DNA from: Bacillus sp. RO3
GTDB taxonomy: Bacteria > Bacillota > Bacilli > Bacillales > Bacillaceae_B
Direction: 5' to 3'
Length of the DNA: 64,000 nucleotides
Assembly (NCBI RefSeq): GCF_012911895.1
Contig: NZ_JAAXCV010000027.1
Span: forward strand, 1-64,000
In this document: one piece after another, positions 54,710 to 63,128 of the stretch
How the letters are laid out: each line of letters starts with the position of its first letter
Numbering within the stretch: position 1 is the first letter of the stretch
Notes under the pieces: generated by a model
Told to the model about the DNA's origin: nothing
Databases searched by the model: none
Seen by the model: the letters and a program-made list of their open reading frames with translations, nothing else
Made by a program: the position numbers and the translations under genes

Positions 54710-54714
54710 AGGGT

Positions 54715-54894
54715 TTAAGGTTTTCTCTTATACGTCCATAGGCGATTATGGTTTGAGTTCTCAGGGAACCGGTCTCCCGCTTCTAACCGCAGCTTCTGGG
54801 GATTCTTCACCATGCTTCCTGTCTCACCGATTTCAATGTATTCTCCATTATTAGGAGCTTTCTCACCAGCTCTGAATTGCCGTGACTGTCCCAT
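54715..54894 (-). CDS. yjzC: Small protein YjzC
   Basis: A 59-residue soluble protein starting MGQSRQFRAGEKAPNNGEY, then IEIGETGSMVKNPQKLRLE and FPENSNHNRLWTYKRKP at the end. It matches B. subtilis YjzC closely. GAAAAGGAGGGGTAAA lies before the ATG. Function unknown. The gene is followed by the branched terminator and then by the clpB promoter on the same strand. Confidence 0.88.
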   Translation of the reverse strand: MGQSRQFRAGEKAPNNGEYIEIGETGSMVKNPQKLRLEAGDRFPENSNHNRLWTYKRKP

Positions 54895-55096
54895 TTTACC
54901 CCTCCTTTTCGAAGCGATGCTTCCTTATTATTTTTCTACAAGGTCGGACATTCATGCATACCAGATGAAGGATATCCTACGTTTATTATGATAAAGAGGT
55001 TACGGTTCGGTTAACATTTACAAAAACGCTTTACAGTCTTTCCCTTTATGGTGTTAAATTAAAAACTGTGGAGAAAAAAAGCTTGGAGGATACACA

Positions 55097-55906
55097 ATGG
55101 ATTTTTATCTGATTATGAAATACTTATTTTTAGGGATATTTCAAGGATTTACTGAACCAATCCCAATATCATCAAGCGGACACTTATTATTAGCTCAGCA
55201 CTTCCTGGGCATCAAGGATGCAACCCTGACATTTGAAATACTCGTAAATACTGCTTCATTAGTGGCAGTCCTCATCATTTACCGTGAAGACATCATACGC
55301 CTGATCGTAAATGGGCTGTGCTACTTCAAACATAAAACACCTGAAACGAAACGGGATTTTCATTTCATTGTGTATTTATTGATCGGGACGATCCCGGCAG
55401 GGGTGATCGGGGTATTATTCGGTGATGTGATAGAAGAGCATCTTACTTATGTTGTCACTGTAGGTGTCACACTCATTATCACTGGAATCGCTCTTTGGTT
55501 GATCCGCAATCTCAGAGGAAGAAAAAATGATGGGGACTTAAACGTGAAAGACGCCATCATCATCGGGCTTGCCCAGGCTGTAGCTCTAATACCGGGCATC
55601 AGTCGTTCAGGGGCTACCATTGTTGCCGCAATGGCGAGTGGAATGAAAGCCGAAACGGCGTTGAGATTTTCATTCCTTCTATATATCCCTGTCAGTGTCG
55701 GTGTTATGGTGTTTGGAGTTAGCGATCTCATTCAGGACAAGAACTTAACTTCCATGGCGGTTCCGTACTCGGTCGCATTCGTTTCTTCCCTTATTGCTTC
55801 ATATTTCTCACTGAAGTGGTTTATGAATATTATGGCTAAAGGGAATCTGAAATATTTCGCCATATACTGTGCCATTGCAGGATCTGCTGTATTAATTTTT
55901 GCCTGA
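55097..55906 (+). CDS. uppP: Undecaprenyl-diphosphatase UppP (BacA)
   Basis: A 269-residue membrane enzyme that recycles undecaprenyl pyrophosphate for cell wall synthesis and can confer bacitracin resistance. The two catalytic blocks are present: [16 protein letters not shown] (with the Glu and the Ser-Ser-Ser-Gly-His) and [10 protein letters not shown]. Several helices flank them. The first motif reads TEPIPIS in place of the more common TEFLPVS, a variant seen in bacilli. It is monocistronic, with a candidate promoter upstream. Confidence 0.95.
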   Translation: MDFYLIMKYLFLGIFQGFTEPIPISSSGHLLLAQHFLGIKDATLTFEILVNTASLVAVLIIYREDIIRLIVNGLCYFKHKTPETKRDFHFIVYLLIGTIPAGVIGVLFGDVIEEHLTYVVTVGVTLIITGIALWLIRNLRGRKNDGDLNVKDAIIIGLAQAVALIPGISRSGATIVAAMASGMKAETALRFSFLLYIPVSVGVMVFGVSDLIQDKNLTSMAVPYSVAFVSSLIASYFSLKWFMNIMAKGNLKYFAIYCAIAGSAVLIFA

Positions 55907-55978
55907 TTCCCTTCTATCCAAGTGTTTCATTTGTTAAACTTAATCTATAAAACATAACGATAGAAATGATGTGATCTC

Positions 55979-56671
55979 ATGAGTGAAATGACCGAAATCC
56001 CTTCCGAGATTAAACAATTATTTTACAGTAAGAAAACGGTACGGACCCTCAAAAAAGGAACGTATCTGTTTCAAGAGGGAAAACCAGCTCACGAGTTGTA
56101 CTTGATCAAAAGCGGTCGTGTTCAAATCAGTAAAGTCATTCCTGAAGGCAGGGAGTTATCTTTACGCATCTGTTCAAGTCATGATGTCATCGGAGAGTTG
56201 ACCCTATTCACGAGGGATGCCTATTACATGCTCAGTGCAAAAATTCTCGAGAATTCAGAGATTTATGTGTTAGGGAAAGACATGTTCGAAGAAATGCTAA
56301 CCAAAAACAGTGACTTGACCATCAAATGGCTGAAATGGTTACAAATTCAGAATCAACAAAACCAGACAAAGTTTCGGGACCTGATTCTTCACGGAAAAAA
56401 GGGTGCGCTATATTCAACGCTGATCCGCTTAACCAATAGCTATGGAAAAAAGGTCGATAGCGGAATTCTGATTGATTTCCCTTTGACCAACCAGGAACTG
56501 GCCAATTTCTGCGGTTCCTCAAGGGAGGTCGTTAATCGGCTGCTGAGTGAATTGAAGAAAAAAAATGTCCTGGAGATGAAAAAAGGATCTATCCTGATTT
56601 GTGATTTGAACTATCTTAAAGACGAAATTGATTGTGAGAATTGTCCTGTATCGATCTGTCGGATTGATTGA
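55979..56671 (+). CDS. fnr: Fnr-type anaerobic regulator (Crp/Fnr family)
   Basis: A 230-residue regulator with a cyclic-nucleotide-binding-like N-domain (TYLFQEGKPAHELYLIKSGRVQ, SHDVIGELTLF), a dimer helix and a winged helix (NQELANFCGSSREVVNRLLSEL). Three cysteines near the end (C219, C222, C227; CENCPVSIC) reproduce the C-x2-C-x4-C that binds the 4Fe-4S cluster in B. subtilis Fnr, and LHGKKGALYSTLIRL is also conserved. Fnr activates nitrate respiration and anaerobic genes. GTGATC before the ATG serves as a weak ribosome binding site. Confidence 0.93.
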   Translation: MSEMTEIPSEIKQLFYSKKTVRTLKKGTYLFQEGKPAHELYLIKSGRVQISKVIPEGRELSLRICSSHDVIGELTLFTRDAYYMLSAKILENSEIYVLGKDMFEEMLTKNSDLTIKWLKWLQIQNQQNQTKFRDLILHGKKGALYSTLIRLTNSYGKKVDSGILIDFPLTNQELANFCGSSREVVNRLLSELKKKNVLEMKKGSILICDLNYLKDEIDCENCPVSICRID

Positions 56672-56704
56672 CCTTTTCTATTTAGTGAACACTTAATAGA
56701 AGGA

Positions 56705-56742
56705 AAAAGGGCCCAAAAGACTTTAGTCTTTTGGGCCCTTTT
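56705..56742. terminator. Bidirectional terminator between fnr and yitW
   Basis: An 18-base arm at 56705-56722 pairs with 56725-56742 almost without a loop, flanked by A/T-rich ends, and lies between the convergent genes. Confidence 0.93.
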
Positions 56743-56757
56743 AGCAGCCACCTCTGG

Positions 56758-57066
56758 TTACCTGATCCCCAATGCGATTTTTGCGTAGCGGGACATATTG
56801 TCTTTACTCCAGGGTGGATTCCAGACGATATCTACTTCTGTTTCTTTGACCTCCGGAATGTCACTCAGGGCTGCTTTCACTTGATCCACAATGGTACCGG
56901 CAAGTGGACACCCCATGGAAGTAAGGGTCATCGTCACCGTTGCTTTCCCTTCTTCATCCAGATCCACGTCATATACCAGCCCTAAATTTACAATGTCTAT
57001 ACCTAATTCAGGGTCAACGACTTGTTCAAGCGCACCCATCAAGTTGTCTTTAAGATCCTGATCCAT
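56758..57066 (-). CDS. yitW: Iron-sulfur assembly factor YitW (MIP18/SufT-like, DUF59)
   Basis: A 102-residue single-domain DUF59 protein. The key block DPELGIDIVNLGLVYDV and the TMTLTSMGCPLAG loop with its Cys are intact. Such proteins help in maturation of Fe-S proteins. ATG follows AAGGAGTGTTAGC. It lies next to yitV as in B. subtilis. Confidence 0.88.
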   Translation of the reverse strand: MDQDLKDNLMGALEQVVDPELGIDIVNLGLVYDVDLDEEGKATVTMTLTSMGCPLAGTIVDQVKAALSDIPEVKETEVDIVWNPPWSKDNMSRYAKIALGIR

Positions 57067-57142
57067 GCTAACACTCCTTCTCTTTGCTATTTACCCTTTT
57101 TCACTACTCATCTTAACAAATATGCGTTTATAAAACAAAAGG

Positions 57143-57916
57143 TTAGGCTGATAAGTGCTTATCAAACCACTCGACAAGCTTTAACACGCCTTCTCTTGTT
57201 ACTTTGTGATCGGCTTTATCATCTTCAATAAAGACAAGATTGTTCTCCTGTGATTCATAGTACGGCAGGATACTCTGATAAAACTCATGTGCCATGGAAA
57301 ACGGTACGACTTTATCCCTCTTTCCGTGCCAAAACATCAGGGGTCTTCCGCCAAGCTTCTCAGGTTGAAGACTTAGATCGTAATGAGAGAGTTCCTCAAG
57401 CATGCCGTTAATTTCTTCATCATCAAACGGTATTTCATACCCGAGTGCCTCTACTTGAGCTAACTGCGCCTGAGCAAATTTCACATATGTAGGATTTCCC
57501 ATTAAGGAAACAGCCGAGGAAATCCACTCATATTGAGTCAATGCTCCCAATGTGACGATTCCACCCATTGAGGTACCTGCGACCCCGATACCATTCTGTA
57601 CAAGCAAGCCTTTTTCTTCAAAATGCTCTTTAAGGATCGACAATTCATGTATCGTTTTCAGAACGATTTTCCAGAAGATTTCTCCTAATTGATGCTCTGA
57701 TTTACCTGTGGACCGTTCACCGTGCTCTAAACAATCGGGAAGGATCACTCTGAACCCCTTTTCCGCCAAATAATATGCGTAATGTAAATTATGCTCTTTC
57801 GCACTCGTGAAGCCGTGAATAAAAAAACATACGGGTATTGGTTTATCCTTGTCCTCTTCCTTCACAAGATGAAGGAAAGGAATGGTTTGGATGGTTGATT
57901 TATCAACGAAAATCAT
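57143..57916 (-). CDS. yitV: Alpha/beta hydrolase YitV
   Basis: A 257-residue esterase-like protein. The nucleophile motif GTSMGG lies in GVAGTSMGGIVTLGAL (Ser about 118), an Asp in WHGKRDKVVPF and a His in DDKADHKVTREG. It resembles prolyl oligopeptidase family members. The substrate is unknown. It lies between yitW and the divergent yitU. Confidence 0.85.
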   Translation of the reverse strand: MIFVDKSTIQTIPFLHLVKEEDKDKPIPVCFFIHGFTSAKEHNLHYAYYLAEKGFRVILPDCLEHGERSTGKSEHQLGEIFWKIVLKTIHELSILKEHFEEKGLLVQNGIGVAGTSMGGIVTLGALTQYEWISSAVSLMGNPTYVKFAQAQLAQVEALGYEIPFDDEEINGMLEELSHYDLSLQPEKLGGRPLMFWHGKRDKVVPFSMAHEFYQSILPYYESQENNLVFIEDDKADHKVTREGVLKLVEWFDKHLSA

Positions 57917-58104
57917 ATGTATTCTCTCCCTCCTGAATGCATTTCACTTTACTATAATATCCTACATTTGGTAGTATGTATAATATTTAAATCGAGGGGG
58001 TGATAAACCTTCTCTAAATGATTTGACAATGCGGTGGACAACTTTCAAGGTCTAACGATAAACTAGAATTGCCTTCATACCAATAAGATTGGGGACCTGA
58101 TTTC

Positions 58105-58920
58105 ATGAATAGACACGAAAAACATCTGATTGTTCTGGATTTGGATGGAACACTGTTAACAGATGAAAAGAAAATCTCGATAAAAACACACGACATTTTA
58201 AAAAAAGCACGACTAAGAGGTCATGAAGTGATGATTGCTACAGGCAGACCTTATCGTGCAAGCGAATTGTATTATCAGCAATTAAATCTGACAACTCCCA
58301 TCGTTAACTTCAACGGTGCATTTGTGCATCATCCAAAAGATGATTCCTGGGGGATGTTTCACGAACCAATGGACGTAAATGTGGCGAAACAAATCATTGA
58401 TGCATGCCATGACTTTTCGTTTCGCAACATTGTTGCTGAGGTGATGGATGATGTTTATCTGCATTATCACGATGAAAAGATCATTGATGTATTCATGATG
58501 GGAAATCCTGCTATTTCTACCGGTGATATTCGCCGTGTGCTTTCTGATCATCCTACATCGATGCTCATTCATGCTGAAGAAGAAGATGTACAGGAGATTC
58601 GTTCCCATCTGGACGATGTACATGCAGAATTAATTGACCATCGCCGTTGGGCTGCGCCTTGGCACATCATTGAAATCGTTAAGTCAGGACTTAATAAAGC
58701 AGTCGGGATCGAACGGGTGGCCTCTGCTTTGAATATACCACAAGAGCGGATCATAGCGTTCGGGGATGAAGATAATGACCTTGAAATGCTTGAATATGCA
58801 GGAACAGGCGTTGCGATGGGGAATGCCATCGATCCTCTCAAAGAGATCGCAAATGAGATCGCTTTATCAAACGAAGAAGATGGAATTGGCCGCTATCTTC
58901 AAAAACGCTTCGACCTCTAA
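58105..58920 (+). CDS. yitU: HAD superfamily Cof-type phosphatase YitU
   Basis: A 271-residue HAD hydrolase. The nucleophile motif is VLDLDGTLLT (Asp13 and Asp15 region), the cap is of the Cof type, and the late motif IIAFGDEDNDLEMLEYAG completes the metal site. B. subtilis YitU has been reported to dephosphorylate FMN/5-amino-6-ribitylamino-uracil phosphate; whether this applies here is inference. GGGGACCTGATTTC precedes the ATG. Confidence 0.9.
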   Translation: MNRHEKHLIVLDLDGTLLTDEKKISIKTHDILKKARLRGHEVMIATGRPYRASELYYQQLNLTTPIVNFNGAFVHHPKDDSWGMFHEPMDVNVAKQIIDACHDFSFRNIVAEVMDDVYLHYHDEKIIDVFMMGNPAISTGDIRRVLSDHPTSMLIHAEEEDVQEIRSHLDDVHAELIDHRRWAAPWHIIEIVKSGLNKAVGIERVASALNIPQERIIAFGDEDNDLEMLEYAGTGVAMGNAIDPLKEIANEIALSNEEDGIGRYLQKRFDL

Positions 58921-58982
58921 AATGTACTGGAAGACGAGGGGATATCTTTTCTCTGTATTCTATCCCTGCACCGAGCCATACT

Positions 58983-59005
58983 AAAAAAGAGCGCGAGATG
59001 CGCTC
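58983..59005 (-). terminator. Hairpin with T-run on the minus strand
   Basis: GAGCGC at 58989-58994 pairs with GCGCTC at 59000-59005, and the minus-strand transcript then reads TTTTTTAG. Its orientation would stop transcripts running leftward towards yitU, though no minus-strand gene ends here. Confidence 0.55.
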
Positions 59006-59029
59006 CAACTTGTACAAGGGGTGGTAGTG

Positions 59030-59179
59030 ATGGGTAGAAATAAATCAAAACGATTTGTTCAACAAGGTAAAATCGCTGTATCAAAACATGATGAACGTAT
59101 TCCTTACCATCTGACTTACGCTGAAGCAGAGGCGAAAAAACTTGCTTCTCACGGCGAAGGGTCAGGAGGGTTGGAATAA
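59030..59179 (+). CDS. Small basic protein, 49 residues
   Basis: A 49-residue protein starting MGRNKSKRFVQQGKIAV and ending GEGSGGLE. It is basic in the first half. A GGGGTGGTAGTG site precedes the ATG. Its TAA stop overlaps the next start (TAATG), so the two are co-translated. No family is recognised with confidence. Confidence 0.65.
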   Translation: MGRNKSKRFVQQGKIAVSKHDERIPYHLTYAEAEAKKLASHGEGSGGLE

Positions 59180-59370
59180 TGAGCAACCCATTATTCCAAC
59201 AAGCCCGTCATGCTGTTCAATCGGCCAAACAAGCATGCAGTTCGGGGGAAAACGCTCAAATGTCCATTGATAAGGCTAAAAATGCTTTGTCATCTGCTTA
59301 CGCTAACTCAAATGTCGAGGAACAGAAGCAGCTACATGCTCTTCAAGACGAGTTAAACCGCCTATCATAA
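59179..59370 (+). CDS. DUF3813-like small protein
   Basis: A 63-residue all-helical protein starting MSNPLFQQARHAVQSAKQA, with repeated Ala/Gln/Lys. It fits the small DUF3813 type seen near yitU/ipi in bacilli. The start is coupled to the preceding gene through TAATG, with AGGAGGG eight bases upstream. Function unknown. A terminator follows. Confidence 0.7.
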   Translation: MSNPLFQQARHAVQSAKQACSSGENAQMSIDKAKNALSSAYANSNVEEQKQLHALQDELNRLS

Positions 59371-59374
59371 GCTG

Positions 59375-59407
59375 AAACAGGGTTGTCCCGGCCGGACAAC
59401 CCTGTTT
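59375..59407. terminator. Bidirectional terminator before the BsuPI-domain gene
   Basis: AAACAGGGTTGTCC at 59375-59388 pairs with GGACAACCCTGTTT at 59394-59407, a 14-bp stem. It serves the small plus-strand genes and the minus-strand BsuPI gene whose stop is at 59410. Confidence 0.9.
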
Positions 59408-59409
59408 CA

Positions 59410-60147
59410 TTATGGAATGGAGATGACATAACGGTGCTTTATCTTCCCGTCTTCACTATCCCGTTCATAAAGACTTAAGAAAACCTTGCCTTTCCTTCCT
59501 TTGAGTTCCGGGAGGATGAGGGTAAATTCAGTCCAGTTAGGTGCCTCTTTATTAACCTTGAATATGGTCTCTTTTAGGAGCACCCGATGTCCGTCTTCCA
59601 CATCATAATAAAAACTTCCATCTGATACACGTGCTTCTCCCTGAACGATTACCCGTCCTTTCACCTCACGGACCTTCATTGCCCTAAAAGCAGGATTTTC
59701 TTCAGGAACTGTAAATGTATGCGTCGCCCTTAAAGGGAGATTGAATTCACTCAGACTTTCTCCCAAAAGCTGTGCTTGAATGGTATACTGACCTTCCGGT
59801 ACACGCTTTCCATTCTCCTTGTAGTCCCACGTCTCTTTCCAGATTTCCACTTCTCCTTTCTTTATGGAAAGGCTTTGAAGCGCTTGAAGGAAGGCTTTTC
59901 CGTGACTGTATTGATAGACCACCTTTCCCGCTTTATTCTTAATAGTAAAGTCAAACATTTGACTGCTGTTAAAAGTGATGTTCTTATCCATGTCACTATT
60001 ATTATAAAGAAGGAGTTTAATCAGGGCCCCTTCCTCTCCGGGAAGAGCACTTACAGTAAAGATCAATGGAGCTTTCTCCGCTTTCATTTCTGACGGAAAA
60101 CAAAAGAGCATGAAAGAACTTATCAGTATATATACAACTGCCTTCAA
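59410..60147 (-). CDS. Secreted BsuPI-domain protein with Gmad2-like C-domain
   Basis: A 245-residue protein. A signal peptide-like N-terminus (about residues 1-23, ending MKAEK) is followed by a BsuPI domain (KLLLYNNSDMDKNITFNSSQMFDF ... YTIQAQL shortened here) resembling the intracellular proteinase inhibitor of B. subtilis. From about residue 160 a second immunoglobulin-like domain follows (GRVIVQGEARVSDGSFYY, LSLYERDSEDGKIKHRY), close to the Gmad2 pattern. The location between yitU and yitT is that of ipi in B. subtilis, but that protein is intracellular and about half as long. The role is probably extracytoplasmic. Confidence 0.75.
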   Translation of the reverse strand: MKAVVYILISSFMLFCFPSEMKAEKAPLIFTVSALPGEEGALIKLLLYNNSDMDKNITFNSSQMFDFTIKNKAGKVVYQYSHGKAFLQALQSLSIKKGEVEIWKETWDYKENGKRVPEGQYTIQAQLLGESLSEFNLPLRATHTFTVPEENPAFRAMKVREVKGRVIVQGEARVSDGSFYYDVEDGHRVLLKETIFKVNKEAPNWTEFTLILPELKGRKGKVFLSLYERDSEDGKIKHRYVISIP

Positions 60148-60201
60148 GGTGATACCCCTTTCTATTAAGGTTCACCCATAGTATTCGTTAATTTAGAGAT
60201 T

Positions 60202-61056
60202 CTAATCTTTTCTAAAGAAACCGAATATCCCTGTCGTTTGCACAATATTGGTAAAGGCATCGGGATCTGCTTCCTTTATCGTTTGTTCAAGTTCATAAAG
60301 TTCATATCTGGAAATGACAATGATCAACATTTCCTTATCCTCACCAGAAAATGCCCCTTTTGCAGGTAAAGTTGTAATCCCTCTGACAAGTTTGGAGTGA
60401 ATGGCTTCTCGTAATTCATTTGATTTCTTTGTTACGATCATGGCAGTCAATTTCTCATGTCGTGTATGAATGGCATCAATGACCCGGGTCGAAGCATATA
60501 GCGTAACCAGTGTATACAATGCTTTCTCCCAGCCATAAAGAAATCCTGCAGAAATAATAATAACAGCATTCATTAGGAAGAAATAGGTTCCTACCGGCTT
60601 ATCTTTCATTCTGGAGAGAATCATGGCGATAATATCCATCCCCCCCGTTGAAGCCCCCCACTTCAATGTAATCCCAACCCCGACAGCAGCGATGACACCG
60701 CCAAAGACTGCATTAAGGAGGATATCCGGGGATAATTGAATCACAGGGATCACTTCCAGGAAGAAGGAAGTAAGAAATACAGAAATGAAACTATATACTG
60801 TAAAGGAACGGCCGACTTTCAGCCATCCCAGGATCGTTACAGGAATATTTAAGATGAATAATAAAATACCGGTTGAAATATTGAAAGGGGCAAACTCTTT
60901 TAACACACTTGATAACAATTGAGCCAGCCCAGTAAAGCCACTTGCATATACATTTGCAGGTATCAGGAAAAAATTCATGGCAACAGCACCCAGTACTGCC
61001 CCCACCAATACGACAAAGAACTTCTTCGCTTCTAACTGAACATGATCTTTCGACAT
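60202..61056 (-). CDS. yitT: YitT family membrane protein (DUF161/DUF2179)
   Basis: A 284-residue protein with five to six helices in the first two thirds (AVAMNFFLIPANVYASGFTG, GGMDIIAMILSR) and a C-terminal cytoplasmic DUF2179 domain (KLTAMIVTKKSNELREAIHSKLVRG). The substrate of the family is unknown; some members are linked to ion or organic-solute transport. ATG at 61056 follows GGGAGGTCTGTCT. Same place as B. subtilis yitT. Confidence 0.9.
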   Translation of the reverse strand: MSKDHVQLEAKKFFVVLVGAVLGAVAMNFFLIPANVYASGFTGLAQLLSSVLKEFAPFNISTGILLFILNIPVTILGWLKVGRSFTVYSFISVFLTSFFLEVIPVIQLSPDILLNAVFGGVIAAVGVGITLKWGASTGGMDIIAMILSRMKDKPVGTYFFLMNAVIIISAGFLYGWEKALYTLVTLYASTRVIDAIHTRHEKLTAMIVTKKSNELREAIHSKLVRGITTLPAKGAFSGEDKEMLIIVISRYELYELEQTIKEADPDAFTNIVQTTGIFGFFRKD

Positions 61057-61243
61057 AGACAGACCTCCCACATCTTGTTGTTATTTTCTATGTTCCACCA
61101 TTCATCTTATCTAAACTCACCTGAATATTCATCCTTTAATATAAGAATGAACCTTTTTACCTCCAATTACTGTTTTATAGATTGTTATTTCCATGAAAAA
61201 TAGCTAGACTAAAGTTATAGAGAATAGTCAAAGGATGATTGAA

Positions 61244-62101
61244 ATGACAGTAAAATTAATAGCTGATAGTGCAAGCGACCTTCCTGCTTCTTATTACACC
61301 CAATACAACATAGAGCTGCTTCCACTGAAAGTACATATTGACGGGCAGGATTACGAGGACCTGGTTTCCATCGAACCGAAAACAGTCTTCAACAAAATCA
61401 GAGAAGGACAAATGCCAAAAACGTCCCAAGTATCACCAGACCTTTTCCTGAAGAAATTCACTGAACTCGCCAAAACAAATCAATCAGGTATTTACATCGC
61501 CTTTTCCTCCCAATTGTCAGGCACCTACCAAACTGCCGTCATGATCTCCGAGCAGGTTAAAGAAGAGTACCCTGAGCTTGATTTGACCATCATCGATTCT
61601 AAATGTGCTTCACTTGGATACGGTCTGGTCGTGAAGAAGGCTGCCGAATTACTTCAGAATGGAGGAAGTAAAGAAGACATCATTCATTCTGCACGCTTCC
61701 ATTCAGAGCATATGGAACATTTGTTTACCGTTGAAGACCTTGAATACCTGGCAAAAGGGGGACGGGTGTCCAAAGCATCAGCATTTCTTGGTGGTCTCCT
61801 GAACATTAAGCCACTCCTTCATGTTGAGGACGGAAAGCTCGTACCTATTGAGAAGCTCCGAGGCAAAAAGAAACTGCTTAAACGTATTCTGGAATTAATG
61901 GAGGAAAGAGCTGAAGACCTTTCCAACCAGGTCATCGCCATCAGTCACGGCGACAACGAAGAACTTGCTCTTGAAATGAAACAACTCATTCAGGAAAAAT
62001 TTTCACCTAAAGATGTATATATCAATATTATTGGATGTGCCATAGGTTCTCATACAGGAACAGGCACCTTAGCCATATTTTTCTTAAACGAGAATTCATA
62101 A
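61244..62101 (+). CDS. yitS: DegV-family fatty-acid-binding protein (YitS)
   Basis: A 285-residue DegV/FakB-type protein. The N-terminal DSASDLP and KTSQVSPDLF motifs and the central SSQLSGTYQTA bind a fatty acid carboxyl. Such proteins present fatty acids to the kinase FakA for phosphorylation. The start at 61244 follows AAAGGATGATTGAA; 61235 is an alternative. It is divergent from yitT. A small downstream gene may share its transcript. Confidence 0.88.
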   Translation: MTVKLIADSASDLPASYYTQYNIELLPLKVHIDGQDYEDLVSIEPKTVFNKIREGQMPKTSQVSPDLFLKKFTELAKTNQSGIYIAFSSQLSGTYQTAVMISEQVKEEYPELDLTIIDSKCASLGYGLVVKKAAELLQNGGSKEDIIHSARFHSEHMEHLFTVEDLEYLAKGGRVSKASAFLGGLLNIKPLLHVEDGKLVPIEKLRGKKKLLKRILELMEERAEDLSNQVIAISHGDNEELALEMKQLIQEKFSPKDVYINIIGCAIGSHTGTGTLAIFFLNENS

Positions 62102-62158
62102 ACTCCCCTTCTCTTCCTCATACTATGGGAGAAGAATCACACAGGAAGGGAGAATACC

Positions 62159-62290
62159 ATGCCACATACATCTGATAATGATAAAAAAGCGAAAGACAAC
62201 AATGCACTTCTCCAGGAAAAAAATAAAATCAAAGAAGTGAACCGAAAAGCAGGGAAAAACCAGTATTCCAAAAAAACGGATCATCTCTAA
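62159..62290 (+). CDS. DUF3941-like small protein
   Basis: A 43-residue basic protein reading MPHTSDNDKKAKDNNALLQE and ending AGKNQYSKKTDHL. This pattern is that of DUF3941, small Bacillus proteins of unknown function. GGAAGGGAGAATACC precedes the ATG. It follows the DegV gene by 57 bases and is followed by a terminator hairpin. Confidence 0.75.
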   Translation: MPHTSDNDKKAKDNNALLQEKNKIKEVNRKAGKNQYSKKTDHL

Positions 62291-62322
62291 TATTTGTGAA
62301 GGTCCCGGTCTCCGGGATTTAA

Positions 62323-62356
62323 AAGCACTAGTTCATGATTGAGCTGGTGCTTATTT
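62323..62356 (+). terminator. Terminator after the DegV and DUF3941-like genes
   Basis: AAGCACTAGTTC at 62323-62334 pairs with GAGCTGGTGCTT at 62341-62352 through two G-U pairs, followed by ATTTTGTT. Confidence 0.75.
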
Positions 62357-62506
62357 TGTTGGTTAGATGACATGGCGGGATGTTCACATTATCAGTTAAC
62401 ACCAATTGAATTCCGGCGTCTTCCTTCAGCTATATGATATTCTTTTCGTTAATGCTTTATTTCATTGTCCCATCCTCAAAAAATACCCCCTTTCCATCCT
62501 TAGAAG

Positions 62507-62536
62507 TTGTATCCGCCTTAGAAGCTTGTCTATAAT
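62507..62536 (+). promoter_or_regulatory. Candidate SigA promoter of yajQ
   Basis: TTGTAT (62507-62512), an 18-base spacer and TATAAT (62531-62536), 31 bases before the yajQ start. Upstream of this an open frame of about 50 codons exists but has no ribosome binding site. Confidence 0.65.
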
Positions 62537-62567
62537 GAAAAGAGATGATGAAATGGAGGGGTTACAT

Positions 62568-63059
62568 ATGGCAAAGGAAAGTTCTTTTGATATTGTATCG
62601 AAGGTAGATATGTCCGAAGTGAGCAATGCGATTCAAATTGCATTGAAAGAAATTACAACACGTTATGACTTTAAAGGAAGCAAAAGTGACATTAAATTGG
62701 ACGGAGAAGAAATCGTCCTCGTTTCCGATGATGAATTTAAAATGAATCAGCTGAAGGACGTTCTTCTCAGCAAACTGATCAAGCGGAATGTTCCTGTAAA
62801 AAACCTTGATTACAGTAAGCTTGAAGGGGCTTCTGGCGGCACTGTCCGTCAGCGTGCGAAACTCGTTCAGGGAATCGATAAAGAAAACGCAAAAAAAATC
62901 AACACCATCATCAAGAATTCCGGTGTAAAAGTGAAAAGCCAGGTTCAGGATGATCAAGTGCGCGTCACAGGAAAAAGCAAGGACGATCTTCAGAAAATCA
63001 TCGCAGCGATCCGTGAAGCAGATCTAACAATTGATGTGCAGTACGTAAACTTCCGATAA
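62568..63059 (+). CDS. yitK: YajQ family nucleotide-binding protein (YitK)
   Basis: A 163-residue protein of the YajQ/UPF0234 family, made of two RNP-like domains ([30 protein letters not shown], and late [18 protein letters not shown]). Members bind nucleotides, in some species cyclic di-GMP, and RNA or DNA. The ATG at 62568 with GGAGGGGTTACAT is preferred over an in-frame start far upstream. It matches yitK in B. subtilis by position. Confidence 0.93.
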   Translation: MAKESSFDIVSKVDMSEVSNAIQIALKEITTRYDFKGSKSDIKLDGEEIVLVSDDEFKMNQLKDVLLSKLIKRNVPVKNLDYSKLEGASGGTVRQRAKLVQGIDKENAKKINTIIKNSGVKVKSQVQDDQVRVTGKSKDDLQKIIAAIREADLTIDVQYVNFR

Positions 63060-63070
63060 TCCGGTTTTTC

Positions 63071-63115
63071 AAAGAAGTCTAATGGGTACAATAATTCCAT
63101 TAGACTTCTTTCATT
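63071..63115 (+). terminator. Terminator of yajQ
   Basis: AAAGAAGTCTAATGG at 63071-63085 pairs with CCATTAGACTTCTTT at 63097-63111, then CATTT. It begins 11 bases after the stop. Confidence 0.88.
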
Positions 63116-63128
63116 TAGGAGGAAAAAC

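Noticed and set aside
62406-62567. N-terminal extension of YajQ
   Set aside because: It has no ribosome binding site and contains the candidate promoter; the 163-residue form fits the family.
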